Source: Amycolatopsis vastitatis
GTDB lineage: Bacteria; Actinomycetota; Actinomycetes; Mycobacteriales; Pseudonocardiaceae
Assembly (NCBI RefSeq): GCF_002234595.1
Contig: NZ_NMUL01000016.1
Location: forward strand, 248,001-312,000
DNA: 64,000 bases
Direction of reading: 5' to 3'
The notes under the pieces were generated by a model that saw only the letters and a list, made by a program, of their open reading frames with translations, was not told the origin of the DNA and ran no database searches. Positions within the stretch are counted from its first letter, which is position 1; each line of letters opens with the position of its first letter. The translations under genes and the position numbers were made by a program. Shown here piece after piece: positions 19,301-26,889 of this stretch.

Positions 19301-20417
19301 GCCCCACCCGCTGGAACTCCTTGAGGTCCGAGTAGCCCGTCTTCGCCATCGCCCGGCGCAACGCCCCGAAGAGGTTCACGACGCCTTCCGCGTCGGACGA
19401 CGGCCCGAACAGCAGGGTCTTCAGGTCGACGGCGTAGTCCGGGCCGGCCGCCACGCGCGAGCGCGGCAGTGACGGGTGCGCGGCCGCCGCCGTCCAGTAC
19501 AGGCCCTGGCCGGGCGCGTCGGACGCGGCGGCCAGCGGGGAACCGAGCATGACGGCGTCCGCGCCGCACGCGATGGCCTTGGCGATGTCGCCCGACACCG
19601 TCATGCCGCCGTCCGCGAGCACGTGGACGTACCGGCCGCCGGTCTCGTCGAGGTAGTCCCGGCGGGCGGCCGCGGCGTCGATGATCGCCGTGGCCATCGG
19701 GACGCCGATGCCGAGGACGCGGTCGGTGCTCGTCACGCCCGGCGTGTAGCCGTGGCCGACGATGACGCCCGCGGCGCCGGTGCGCATCAGGTGCATCGCG
19801 GTGCGGTAGTCGCTGACGCCGCCGGCGATCACCGGCACGTCGAGGCGGCCGATGAACTCCTTGAGGTTCAGCGGCTCGGCGTCGCGCTGCACGTGCTCGG
19901 CGGAGATGATCGTGCCCTGCACGACGAGGATCTCGACGCCGGCGGCGATGAGGTCCGGGGTCAGCTCGGCGGCGTGCTGCGGGCTGACCCGCGCGGCCAC
20001 CGTGACGCCGGATTCGCGGACGGTCTTGATGGCCTCGGTCAGCAGGTCGAGCCGGATCGGCGCGGCGTGCAGCTCCTGCAGCACGCGGCCGACCGCGGTC
20101 GGGTCCTCCAGGTCCTCGGCCGCGCGGACCAGCTGGAAGATGGCGTCCTCGACGTTCGCGTGGCGCGCCCAGAGCCCTTCGGCGTTGAGCACGCCCAGCC
20201 CGCCGAGCTCGCCGACGGCGACCGCGGTGCCGGGCGAGACGATCGCGTCGGTCGGGTGCGTGACGAGCGGCAGGTCGAAGCGATAGGCGTCGATCTGCCA
20301 CGAAGTGGACACCACCGAGGACGACCGGGTCCGTCGCGAGGGCACGATCTCGACGTCATCGAGGTCGTACGCCCGCCGCGCGGTGCGGCCCATCCCGATC
20401 TCGACCAGGTCCCGCAC
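19284..20417 (-). CDS. guaB3: GuaB3-type IMP dehydrogenase family protein
   Basis: A 377-residue TIM-barrel protein of the IMPDH/GMPR family without CBS domains, matching the actinobacterial GuaB3 clade (N-terminus MVEIGMGRTARRAYDLDDVE-like). The phosphate-binding glycines are present (VLADGGM and GADAVMLGSPLA), but where IMPDH has the catalytic Cys loop (GPGSICTTR) this protein reads GHGYTPGVTSTDR, with no Cys. It is therefore unlikely to act as an IMPDH by the normal thioimidate mechanism. Mycobacterial genomes keep the same guaB3-choD-guaB neighbourhood. The true reaction is not settled from sequence. Confidence 0.92.
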   Translation of the reverse strand: MRDLVEIGMGRTARRAYDLDDVEIVPSRRTRSSSVVSTSWQIDAYRFDLPLVTHPTDAIVSPGTAVAVGELGGLGVLNAEGLWARHANVEDAIFQLVRAAEDLEDPTAVGRVLQELHAAPIRLDLLTEAIKTVRESGVTVAARVSPQHAAELTPDLIAAGVEILVVQGTIISAEHVQRDAEPLNLKEFIGRLDVPVIAGGVSDYRTAMHLMRTGAAGVIVGHGYTPGVTSTDRVLGIGVPMATAIIDAAAARRDYLDETGGRYVHVLADGGMTVSGDIAKAIACGADAVMLGSPLAAASDAPGQGLYWTAAAAHPSLPRSRVAAGPDYAVDLKTLLFGPSSDAEGVVNLFGALRRAMAKTGYSDLKEFQRVGLTVRR

Positions 20418-20493
20418 GTGAAGCCTCCTCCGACGACGACAATCTGCCGTGCCCCATTGTCGCTAGTCCGCGTGGGTGACCCGCGCACGGGGG

Positions 20494-20979
20494 TTAGAAC
20501 AGCAGCCACACGGGCAGTGCGCCCACCGCCAGCCCGGCCGTCATGCTCAACGCGGCCGCACCGAGCCGTCCCGTGACCACGGCGATGGCCAGCCCCCACG
20601 CCAGCAGCATGGCCGCGTACAGCCCCACGATGACACCGAGGCCGACCGCCGAGTCCCCGGCCGGGATCCGGTGGCCGCCCGCCTCGACTGCTTGGACCGA
20701 CCGCCCGACCTCGGAGATTTCCAGGCCGACCGGCAATCCCGGCTCCAGGTCGAGGCCGGCGTCGTGCGAGCTGACCTCGAAACGCTCGCCGGACGCCGTG
20801 CGGACAGCGAGGTCGTACAGGTGGCCGGCCTGGCTGTCCACGTGCTGGCCCCGCGTCTCGACAGTGGCTTCTTCCCGCTTGGCCGGTCCGCCGGCATCGA
20901 GGACCCCGTATGTCCCGAAGGCCAGCAAGGCCCCGGCGAGGGCCGCCAACACGGCGGGTCCGATCAGTTCCTTGGCCAT
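20494..20979 (-). CDS. Membrane protein, paralogue of the gene upstream
   Basis: A 161-residue protein: one N-terminal membrane helix (IGPAVLAALAGALLAFGTYGV), a roughly 75-residue extracytoplasmic beta-rich domain (TASGERFEVSSHDAGLDLEPGLPVGLEIS), then two membrane helices at the C-terminus. The upstream gene has the same layout. ATG lies 2 bp after that gene's stop, so the two are translationally coupled. Family unrecognised. Confidence 0.75.
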   Translation of the reverse strand: MAKELIGPAVLAALAGALLAFGTYGVLDAGGPAKREEATVETRGQHVDSQAGHLYDLAVRTASGERFEVSSHDAGLDLEPGLPVGLEISEVGRSVQAVEAGGHRIPAGDSAVGLGVIVGLYAAMLLAWGLAIAVVTGRLGAAALSMTAGLAVGALPVWLLF

Positions 20980-20981
20980 GG

Positions 20982-21509
20982 CTACACCCTCACGAACACG
21001 GCGACCGGCGCCAGGAGCGCGCCCAGCGCGAGGGCCAGCCAGGTCGCCACCGGTGGATAGACGTTGAGCCGGACCGCGCCGAAGTAGACCGCGCCCAGTG
21101 CCAGCAGGCTGGCGACGATCAGCAGCACCGGCCGGATCACGCCGGCGCGCAGGTCGACGACGCCGCCGCCGGCCCGCAGGTACGCGATGCTCCCGTCCGC
21201 CGTCGACACGTCGAGTGCCACCGGCTGGCCGGGCGGCAGGTCCAGGCCGTCGTCCACCGCGGTGACGCGGTAGTGCCGGTCGTCGGCGTCGACCGCGATG
21301 GTGTGGCTCACCGCCTCCTCGTCGCCGCCGACCGGGAGGGCACCCCGCTCGTGGGATGTGACGTGCCCGTCGACGCGGTAGGTCGGCGCGTCCCGGCCGG
21401 CCAGCACCTGGCACATCAGGCAGACCACGCCACCGAGGGCCAGCGAGAGCAGGGCGACGGCCGCGAAGAACACCTTGCGCAGCACGCGTGTGAACCGGCC
21501 GACCGTCAT
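20982..21509 (-). CDS. Membrane protein, first of a tandem paralogous pair
   Basis: A 175-residue protein with the same plan as the downstream gene: N-terminal helix (VFFAAVALLSLALGGVVCLMC), an exported domain with VTAVDDGLDLPPGQPVALDVS that lines up with the HDAGLDLEPGLPVGLEIS stretch of its neighbour, and two C-terminal helices. The pair looks like a tandem duplication that has diverged. No assigned function. Confidence 0.75.
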   Translation of the reverse strand: MTVGRFTRVLRKVFFAAVALLSLALGGVVCLMCQVLAGRDAPTYRVDGHVTSHERGALPVGGDEEAVSHTIAVDADDRHYRVTAVDDGLDLPPGQPVALDVSTADGSIAYLRAGGGVVDLRAGVIRPVLLIVASLLALGAVYFGAVRLNVYPPVATWLALALGALLAPVAVFVRV

Positions 21510-21583
21510 GCCGTTCAGTGCACACTACGACCGCCACGCAAGGCGATAGGCCGATTACCGTAAGCACGCTAGGTCACGAAGAC

Positions 21584-22036
21584 TCAGAAGGAGACCTTCT
21601 CCACGGAGTCCGAACGCAGTACCGACTCCTGGTGGAACTCTTTTTTGTAGTCGGCTCGGACCTCTTCGATCTCCCGTTCGGCGTCATGGTTCGCGAATGG
21701 GTAAAGCAGCACGATCACGTGCGTGTGCTCCCGCACGATCGCGCCGGTGCCGCCGCGCCACTGGCCGCTGCCGTCGAGCCGGGTGAAGCCGTCGGGGAAG
21801 GCCGGAGTGATCTCCCGCTCGGAGAAGGCGGCGAACTCCTTGTCGGTCACCTCGGTCCCGTCCGGCTTGCCGGTGCCGAAGAAGAGTTCGGTGCGCTTCC
21901 AGATCTCGCCTGGTGACGTCTGGGCCGGGGGCGCCGTGCCTGGAGACGCCGAGGCGGCCGAAGCCGCTACGCCGCCGCCGACTCCCAGTACCGCTGCCAC
22001 GGCCACCGCGGCCGCCGTTCGTCGCGAAACCGTCAT
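21584..22036 (-). CDS. Exported DUF3574-family protein
   Basis: A 150-residue protein with an N-terminal signal (MTVSRRTAAAVAVAAVLGVG, ending near ASA) and a DUF3574 domain: RTELFFGTGKPDGTEVTDKE, EITPAFPDGFTRLDGSGQW, and REHTHVIVLLYP. Function is unknown; the family is a small secreted or periplasmic domain. Its ribosome-binding site GAGGAGGGA lies inside the right arm of a perfect inverted repeat just downstream of guaB (see 22045-22089). Confidence 0.82.
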   Translation of the reverse strand: MTVSRRTAAAVAVAAVLGVGGGVAASAASASPGTAPPAQTSPGEIWKRTELFFGTGKPDGTEVTDKEFAAFSEREITPAFPDGFTRLDGSGQWRGGTGAIVREHTHVIVLLYPFANHDAEREIEEVRADYKKEFHQESVLRSDSVEKVSF

Positions 22037-22044
22037 CCCGCTGA

Positions 22045-22089
22045 TCCCTCCTCGATCGCTGGAAACCCAGTCTTGCGATCGAGGAGGGA
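22045..22089 (-). promoter_or_regulatory. Hairpin after guaB that contains the next gene's Shine-Dalgarno site
   Basis: A perfect 15-bp inverted repeat with a 15-nt loop in the gap between guaB and the DUF3574 gene. Read on the minus strand, the left arm TCCCTCCTCGATCGC is complementary to the right arm GCGATCGAGGAGGGA, which is the ribosome-binding site of the DUF3574 gene (8 nt before its ATG). It could terminate guaB transcription, or hide the ribosome site in read-through RNA. Confidence 0.6.
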
Positions 22090-22114
22090 CGGCGGAATGT
22101 CCAGAAGGGCGAAA

Positions 22115-23626
22115 TCAGCGGGTGGTGTAGTTCGGAGCCTCGACGGTCATGGTGATGTCGTGCGGGTGGCTCTCCTTGAGGCCGGCCGCGGTGATCCGGA
22201 CCAGCTGCGCCTCCTGCAGCTGCGCGATCGTCTCCGCGCCCGCGTACCCCATTCCGGCGCGCAGGCCGCCGACCAGCTGGTGCACGACGTTCGCCAGGGG
22301 GCCGCGGAACGGGATGCGGCCCTCGATGCCCTCGGGGACCAGCTTGTCCTCGTTGAGCACGTCGTCCTGGGCGTAGCGGTCCTTCGAGTAGGACTTGCCC
22401 TGGCCGCGGGACTGCATGGCGCCCAGCGAGCCCATGCCGCGGTAGACCTTGAACTGCTTGCCGTTGACCAGGATCAGGTCGCCCGGCGACTCGGCGGTGC
22501 CCGCGAGGAGGCTGCCCAGCATCACCGTGGACGCGCCGGCCGCGATGGCCTTCGCGATGTCGCCGGAGTACTGGATGCCGCCGTCGCCGATCACCGGGAT
22601 GCCCGCCGGGCGGGCCGCCTGGTCGGCCTCGAAGATGGCCGAGATCTGCGGGACGCCGACACCGGCCACGATCCGGGTGGTGCAGATCGAGCCCGGGCCG
22701 ACGCCGACCTTGATGCCGTCCGCGCCCGCGTCGACCAGCGCCTGCGCGCCCGCCCGCGTCGCGACGTTGCCGCCGACGATGTCGACCGCGTCGCCCAGTT
22801 CCTTCTTCAGCAGCGCGACCGTGTCGACGACCGCGCGGGAGTGCCCGTGCGCGGTGTCGACCATCAGCACATCGACGCCGGCTTCGGCGAGCGTCATCGC
22901 GCGCTGGTGGCCGTCCGGGCCGACACCGACCGCGGCGCCGACGATGAGCCGGCCGTCCGGGTCCTTCGTCGCCTTCGGGTACTGCTCGGTCTTCACGAAG
23001 TCCTTGACCGTGATCAGCCCGCGGAGCTTGCCCGCGCCGTCGACGATCGGCAGCTTCTCGATCTTGTGCCGGCGCAGCAGGCCGAGCGCCGCGTCCGCCG
23101 ACACCCCGACCTGCGCGGTGATCAGCGGCGCCTTCGTCATGACCTCGGACACCGGGCGGCTGTGGTCCACCTCGAACCGCATGTCGCGGTTGGTGATGAT
23201 GCCCACCAGCGTTCCGGCCGCGTCGGTCACCGGCACGCCGGAGATGCGGAACTTCGCGCACAGCGCGTCGACCTCGGCCAGCGTCGCGTCCGGCGAACAC
23301 GTCACCGGGTCGGTGACCATGCCGGCCTCGGACCGCTTGACGACCTCGACCGCGGCGGCCTGCTCGTCGATCGGCAGGTTGCGCTGGAGCACGCCGATGC
23401 CGCCCTGGCGGGCCATGGCGATCGCCATCCGCGCCTCGGTGACGGTGTCCATCGCCGCGGACACCAGCGGGACGCCGAGGGTGATGTTCCGGGTCAGCCG
23501 GGAGCTCGTGTCGACGGCACTCGGAACGACGTCCGATTCGGCCGGCAGCAGCAGCACGTCGTCGAATGTCAGGCCGAGCATGGCGAACTTGGCCGGAACG
23601 GGGGCGGTGGTGCCGTCGCTGGTCAT
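22115..23626 (-). CDS. guaB: IMP dehydrogenase
   Basis: Oxidises IMP to XMP, the first committed step to GMP. The 503-residue protein has the full bacterial layout: N-terminal barrel start (LTFDDVLLLPAESDV), two CBS domains inserted at about residues 100-215, catalytic Cys315 in GPGSICTTR, phosphate loops (IGDGGIQYSGDI and VMLGSLLAGT), and the flap with YRGMGSLGAM. It corresponds to mycobacterial guaB2. The 155-bp divergent gap to the DUF5319 gene should hold both promoters. Confidence 0.98.
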   Translation of the reverse strand: MTSDGTTAPVPAKFAMLGLTFDDVLLLPAESDVVPSAVDTSSRLTRNITLGVPLVSAAMDTVTEARMAIAMARQGGIGVLQRNLPIDEQAAAVEVVKRSEAGMVTDPVTCSPDATLAEVDALCAKFRISGVPVTDAAGTLVGIITNRDMRFEVDHSRPVSEVMTKAPLITAQVGVSADAALGLLRRHKIEKLPIVDGAGKLRGLITVKDFVKTEQYPKATKDPDGRLIVGAAVGVGPDGHQRAMTLAEAGVDVLMVDTAHGHSRAVVDTVALLKKELGDAVDIVGGNVATRAGAQALVDAGADGIKVGVGPGSICTTRIVAGVGVPQISAIFEADQAARPAGIPVIGDGGIQYSGDIAKAIAAGASTVMLGSLLAGTAESPGDLILVNGKQFKVYRGMGSLGAMQSRGQGKSYSKDRYAQDDVLNEDKLVPEGIEGRIPFRGPLANVVHQLVGGLRAGMGYAGAETIAQLQEAQLVRITAAGLKESHPHDITMTVEAPNYTTR

Positions 23627-23781
23627 GCGGGTGAAGGGCCTTCCTGGCGCGGGATGAGCGAGGTCGCTGTATCAATTCGAGATCGGCGGCGACCCGGAGC
23701 CTTCCCCTCATGATATCCACCGCGTGCGGCCCGCCCCGGGCGGTGGGCGAGCCGCCGGGGCCGCCCGGTACCGTGCAGGCC

Positions 23782-24168
23782 GTGGCGCACGATGTCCTGC
23801 CTCCTGACCCGTTCGCGGACGACCCGGACGACCCGGCCCGGGCATTCGGAGACCCCGAGGACCGGCTGGACGAGCCGATCAGCGACTCCGAACGCACCGA
23901 ACTGCTGGCCGACCTCTCCGATCTGGCCGTCTACCAGGCTCTTCTCGAACCCCGCGGAGTTCGAGGGATCGTCGTCGACTGCGGTGAGTGCGACGAACCC
24001 CACTACCACGACTGGCACCTGCTGCGGGCCAGCCTCGAGCAGCTGCTGGCCGACGGCCGGATGCGGCCGCACGAGCCGGCCTACGACCCGAACCCTGGCG
24101 ACTACGTGAGCTGGGACTACTGCCGCGGCTTCGCCGACGGCGTGACGGCCAACGAAAGCGCCTACTGA
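23782..24168 (+). CDS. DUF5319 conserved actinobacterial protein
   Basis: A protein of about 128 residues, acidic at the N-terminus (DPFADDPDDPARAF) with a conserved core IVVDCGECDEPHYHDWHLLRASL and SWDYCRGFADGV. The Cys/His pattern (CGEC, HYHDW) suggests a small metal-binding fold, which is inference. It is the counterpart of the small gene between guaB2 and rsdA in M. tuberculosis. The GTG at 23782 is preferred; another GTG lies at 23773. No function known. Confidence 0.8.
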   Translation: MAHDVLPPDPFADDPDDPARAFGDPEDRLDEPISDSERTELLADLSDLAVYQALLEPRGVRGIVVDCGECDEPHYHDWHLLRASLEQLLADGRMRPHEPAYDPNPGDYVSWDYCRGFADGVTANESAY

Positions 24169-24202
24169 GCGCACCGACCCCACATCCGTGAAAAGCCCTG
24201 TC

Positions 24203-24244
24203 GTGAAAAAGCCCTGGTGAGATAGCTCACCAGGGCTTTTTCAC
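24203..24244. terminator. Strong bidirectional terminator
   Basis: A perfect 19-bp stem (GTGAAAAAGCCCTGGTGAG and its complement) with a 4-nt loop, flanked by A and T runs on both sides so it works in both directions. It separates the convergent DUF5319 and rsdA genes. A partial copy of the left arm (GTGAAAAGCCCTG) lies just upstream. Confidence 0.92.
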
Positions 24245-24251
24245 GGGCTGA

Positions 24252-25193
24252 TCACGGAGTCTCGGTGACGCCCTGAGGCTGCCCACCCGCGGACTCGCTG
24301 CGCGGCGTGCCCGGGTCGTTCCCGCTGGCGACCGTGGTGGTCGGCGCAGGCTGTTCGGTCGTGGGCGGCGGCGGTGGGGGCGGTGTCGTGGTCGGCGGCG
24401 TCGGGGTCGGGGTCGCCGTGCCGGGGATGCTCGTGGTGCCGCTGCCGCTGCCAGGGAGCGACGACGCCGAACCGGCGGGTGGCACCTGCGACGTCGGGGC
24501 GCCGGGCGAAACCGGCGGCACGGAGGTCTGGATCGGGCCCTGGACCGGCGCGTCGGGGTTCTGCAGCTGCGCGGCGAGCTGCCGGTGCTGCTCCATCAGC
24601 TGGTCGCGGTTCTCCTCGTCGGTGACCTGCGACAGCGCGGCCTGGGCGTCCCGGAGGGCCTGGCGGGCGACGTCGAGGTTGCCGCCGGCGATGGCCAGGT
24701 TGGCCTTCTCGAGGTCGAGCTTGGCGGTCGCGGCCGCCTCGACCGAGCGGGTGTGATCGGAGTAGAGGACCTTGGCCAGGCCCCACAGGGTGTCGCCGGG
24801 CTCGGCGGAGCGCGCGGCCAGCCCGGTCCCGGTGAACGCGATCGCCAGCACGGCGGCGGCGACGGCGACCGGGACGAGCAGCCTGCGGCGGCGTCCGCCC
24901 GAGGCGTGCCGCTTCGCGAGAGCGGCGGTACTGACGGTGCGCACAGCGGTGTCGACGTCGACGAGCTCGGCCAGTGGCTCGCTGTCGATGTCTCTTCGCC
25001 ACGCCACCAGCAACGCGTTGAGCTCCTGGTCGCCGAGACCGTCGGCAAGCGCCGGGTCGGACCCGCCGAGCGCGTCGAGCAGCGCGTCGTCGGCTTGGAC
25101 CGCCGACAGGTCGGCGGCGAACTCCGCCTCCGACGCCGTCAGGCCACTGCCGAACACGTCATCCGGCTCGAAACCTCTCTCGTGACCGGTCAC
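24252..25193 (-). CDS. rsdA: Anti-sigma-D factor RsdA
   Basis: A 313-residue single-pass membrane anti-sigma factor. The cytoplasmic N-terminus (about residues 20-80) has the sigma-binding segment, with EFAADLSAVQADDALLDALG and LNALLVAWRRDID; a membrane span follows the basic GGRRRR at about 105-125; the exported part contains a helical Ala/Gln-rich region and a long Pro/Thr/Gly tail. It starts with GTG immediately after the sigma gene's stop (TGA then GTG, no gap), typical of a coupled sigma/anti-sigma pair. Confidence 0.9.
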   Translation of the reverse strand: MTGHERGFEPDDVFGSGLTASEAEFAADLSAVQADDALLDALGGSDPALADGLGDQELNALLVAWRRDIDSEPLAELVDVDTAVRTVSTAALAKRHASGGRRRRLLVPVAVAAAVLAIAFTGTGLAARSAEPGDTLWGLAKVLYSDHTRSVEAAATAKLDLEKANLAIAGGNLDVARQALRDAQAALSQVTDEENRDQLMEQHRQLAAQLQNPDAPVQGPIQTSVPPVSPGAPTSQVPPAGSASSLPGSGSGTTSIPGTATPTPTPPTTTPPPPPPPTTEQPAPTTTVASGNDPGTPRSESAGGQPQGVTETP

Positions 25194-25766
25194 TCAGATC
25201 ACCTCCTCCGCGGCCAGGACCTTTCTCAGCCGCGCGAGGGCGCGGTGCTGGGCGACGCGGACGGCGCCGGGCGTGGAGCCGACCGCGTCCGCGGTCTCCT
25301 CCGCCGACAGACCGACGACCACGCGCAGCACCACGATCTCCCGCTGCTTGTCCGGCAGCACCTGCAACAACTGGGACATCCGCTCGTTCAGCTCACCTTG
25401 CAGCGCCCGCTGCTCGGGGCCGACCCCGCCTTCGACCTCGTCGGGGATTTCAGCCACCGGCTCGGCTCGGTTGCGCGCCGCCGCGCGATGCGCGTCGGCC
25501 ACCTTGTGCTGGGCGATCCCGTAGACGAACGCCAAAAATGGGCGGCCTTGGTCACGGTACGAAGGCAATGCCGTTAGCACCGCGAGACACACCTCCTGCG
25601 CAACGTCGTCCGCCGAAGCGAACGATCGCTCCTGCCTGCCAACCCGAGCGCGGCAATACCGCACTACCAGTGGACGGATGGCAGCCAGCAGCCGCTCCAC
25701 TGCCTGGGGATCTCCCTCGACAGCAGCGGCGACCGGTTCATCCAGTCCATCCCCCACATTGGCCAT
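25194..25766 (-). CDS. sigD: ECF-type RNA polymerase sigma factor SigD (ShbA-like)
   Basis: A sigma-70-family factor of about 190 residues. Region 2 is clear (LVVRYCRARVG, SADDVAQEVCLAVLTALPSYRDQGRPFLAFVYGIA with the DVAQE core) and region 4 follows (LPDKQREIVVLRVVVGLSAEETADAV, GSTPGAVRVAQHRALARLR). I start at MANVGDG (ATG 25766), as in mycobacterial SigD; a GTG at 25838 would add 24 residues. Actinobacterial homologues act in growth-phase regulation, and the Streptomyces homologue ShbA drives the principal sigma gene. Held by the coupled membrane anti-sigma RsdA. Confidence 0.93.
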   Translation of the reverse strand: MANVGDGLDEPVAAAVEGDPQAVERLLAAIRPLVVRYCRARVGRQERSFASADDVAQEVCLAVLTALPSYRDQGRPFLAFVYGIAQHKVADAHRAAARNRAEPVAEIPDEVEGGVGPEQRALQGELNERMSQLLQVLPDKQREIVVLRVVVGLSAEETADAVGSTPGAVRVAQHRALARLRKVLAAEEVI

Positions 25767-26161
25767 CGCAGACAACAGTCCCAGTGTTACGTGTAGGCGT
25801 GCAAAGAGTCCGGCCCGAGGTTGCCCTCCACCGCGCACCGGTGACCGCTACCGTACCTGCGGCCCGGTCCGGACCGACGCGCGCGGTGTGCCCGGGCGCG
25901 CCGCGGCCGCCGGAGCCGCGGAAATACGGATTTTCCTGCAGACCCGCGGCCGATGTCGCCGATTCAACGAGCGAACGGGGCCACGGGTACGAGATCCGTC
26001 GGAGAGACGGGTGGCGAGGCGGAAGACCGCCACGGAGGCTGCCACATCGGGCGCCGGAGTGTGATGGGGACCACGCAGGTACGGGCCAGGGCAGTGCGCC
26101 CTGGCCCGTCGTCACCTGTCTTCCGGCCGTGTCAGGATCGAGGAGAATGCCGCGCGAGGAG
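25767..26161. other. Intergenic region between bldM-like gene and sigD
   Basis: 395 bp without a supported gene. It should contain the sigD promoter on the minus strand and the terminator of the bldM-like gene (26081-26109). Short open frames here are Arg/Pro-rich, lack ribosome sites and look like chance frames. Confidence 0.6.
26081..26109. terminator. Hairpin after the bldM-like gene
   Basis: A perfect 12-bp stem ACGGGCCAGGGC with a 5-nt loop, 52 bp past the stop of the minus-strand bldM-like gene. Outer CAGGT/ACCTG pairs extend it after a short gap. Confidence 0.7.
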
Positions 26162-26758
26162 TCAGCTGACCAGGCCGCGGCGGAAACCGTGAGCCACGGC
26201 CTGCGCGCGGTCGCGCACGCCGAGCTTGCGGAACAGCCGCCGCGCGTGGGTCTTGACCGTGTCCTCGGACAGGTAGAGCTCGCGGCCGATCTGGCCGTTG
26301 CTCTTGCCCTGGCTCATCCCGCGGAGCACCTGAAGCTCGCGCTCGGTCAGCTGGACGCCCGGGTCGGACGGCTGACGGGGCGCGGGCACCGAGGTGCTCG
26401 CCAGGGTGTGGGCCAGCGCGGCGACCAGCTCCGGCCGGGACGCGTCCCAGCGGAGGTAGCCGCGGGCACCGCCGGCGATCGCGGCGGCGATGCTGCCCGC
26501 GTCGTCCGGGGCGCCGAAGACGATGACGTTCGCCTGGGGGTTGGCCGAGACGAGCCGCCGGGTGGCTTCGACACCCGTCGGGACCGCGCGTTGCGTCCCG
26601 ACCAGCACGACGTCGACGGGCTGACGGGAGTACCGGGCCAGCAGCTCGTCACCGTGCGCTACGCAGTCGATGCGACTGACCCCAGGGACCGCGGACATCA
26701 CTCGGGTGAGCCCTTCACGGACACTGCGTCGGTCGTCGCAGATCAAGACCGTCGTCAC
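26162..26758 (-). CDS. bldM: BldM-like atypical (orphan) response regulator
   Basis: A 198-residue receiver plus LuxR-type DNA-binding protein. The output domain (about 137-198; LTERELQVLRGMSQGKSN, then LYLSEDTVKTHARRLF) is very close to Streptomyces BldM, a regulator of sporulation and development, and the location beside whiB and sigD is the same. The receiver keeps Asp8/Asp9 but the phospho-acceptor is Gly54 (VVLVGTQR), the Thr/Ser is Gly82, and the conserved Lys is Trp104 (GYLRWDA). It cannot be phosphorylated in the normal way. No histidine kinase is adjacent. BldM in Streptomyces works as a homodimer or with another orphan regulator, WhiI. Confidence 0.88.
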   Translation of the reverse strand: MTTVLICDDRRSVREGLTRVMSAVPGVSRIDCVAHGDELLARYSRQPVDVVLVGTQRAVPTGVEATRRLVSANPQANVIVFGAPDDAGSIAAAIAGGARGYLRWDASRPELVAALAHTLASTSVPAPRQPSDPGVQLTERELQVLRGMSQGKSNGQIGRELYLSEDTVKTHARRLFRKLGVRDRAQAVAHGFRRGLVS

Positions 26759-26889
26759 GGGGTTTCCTTCCTGCAGCCGGGTGACATTCCTCTTCCCCTA
26801 TCGGACGCTTTAGCCCGAACCTTGACACGATCCGGTGGCTTTTTTTGAAGTTTCTTAGCCCGGATGCCGGAACACCCCATTCCGACGGC

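Noticed and set aside
24200..24245. CRISPR-like repeat near the double AAAAGCCCTG motif
   Set aside because: It is one strong terminator hairpin with a partial duplicate of one arm; there are no regularly spaced repeats.
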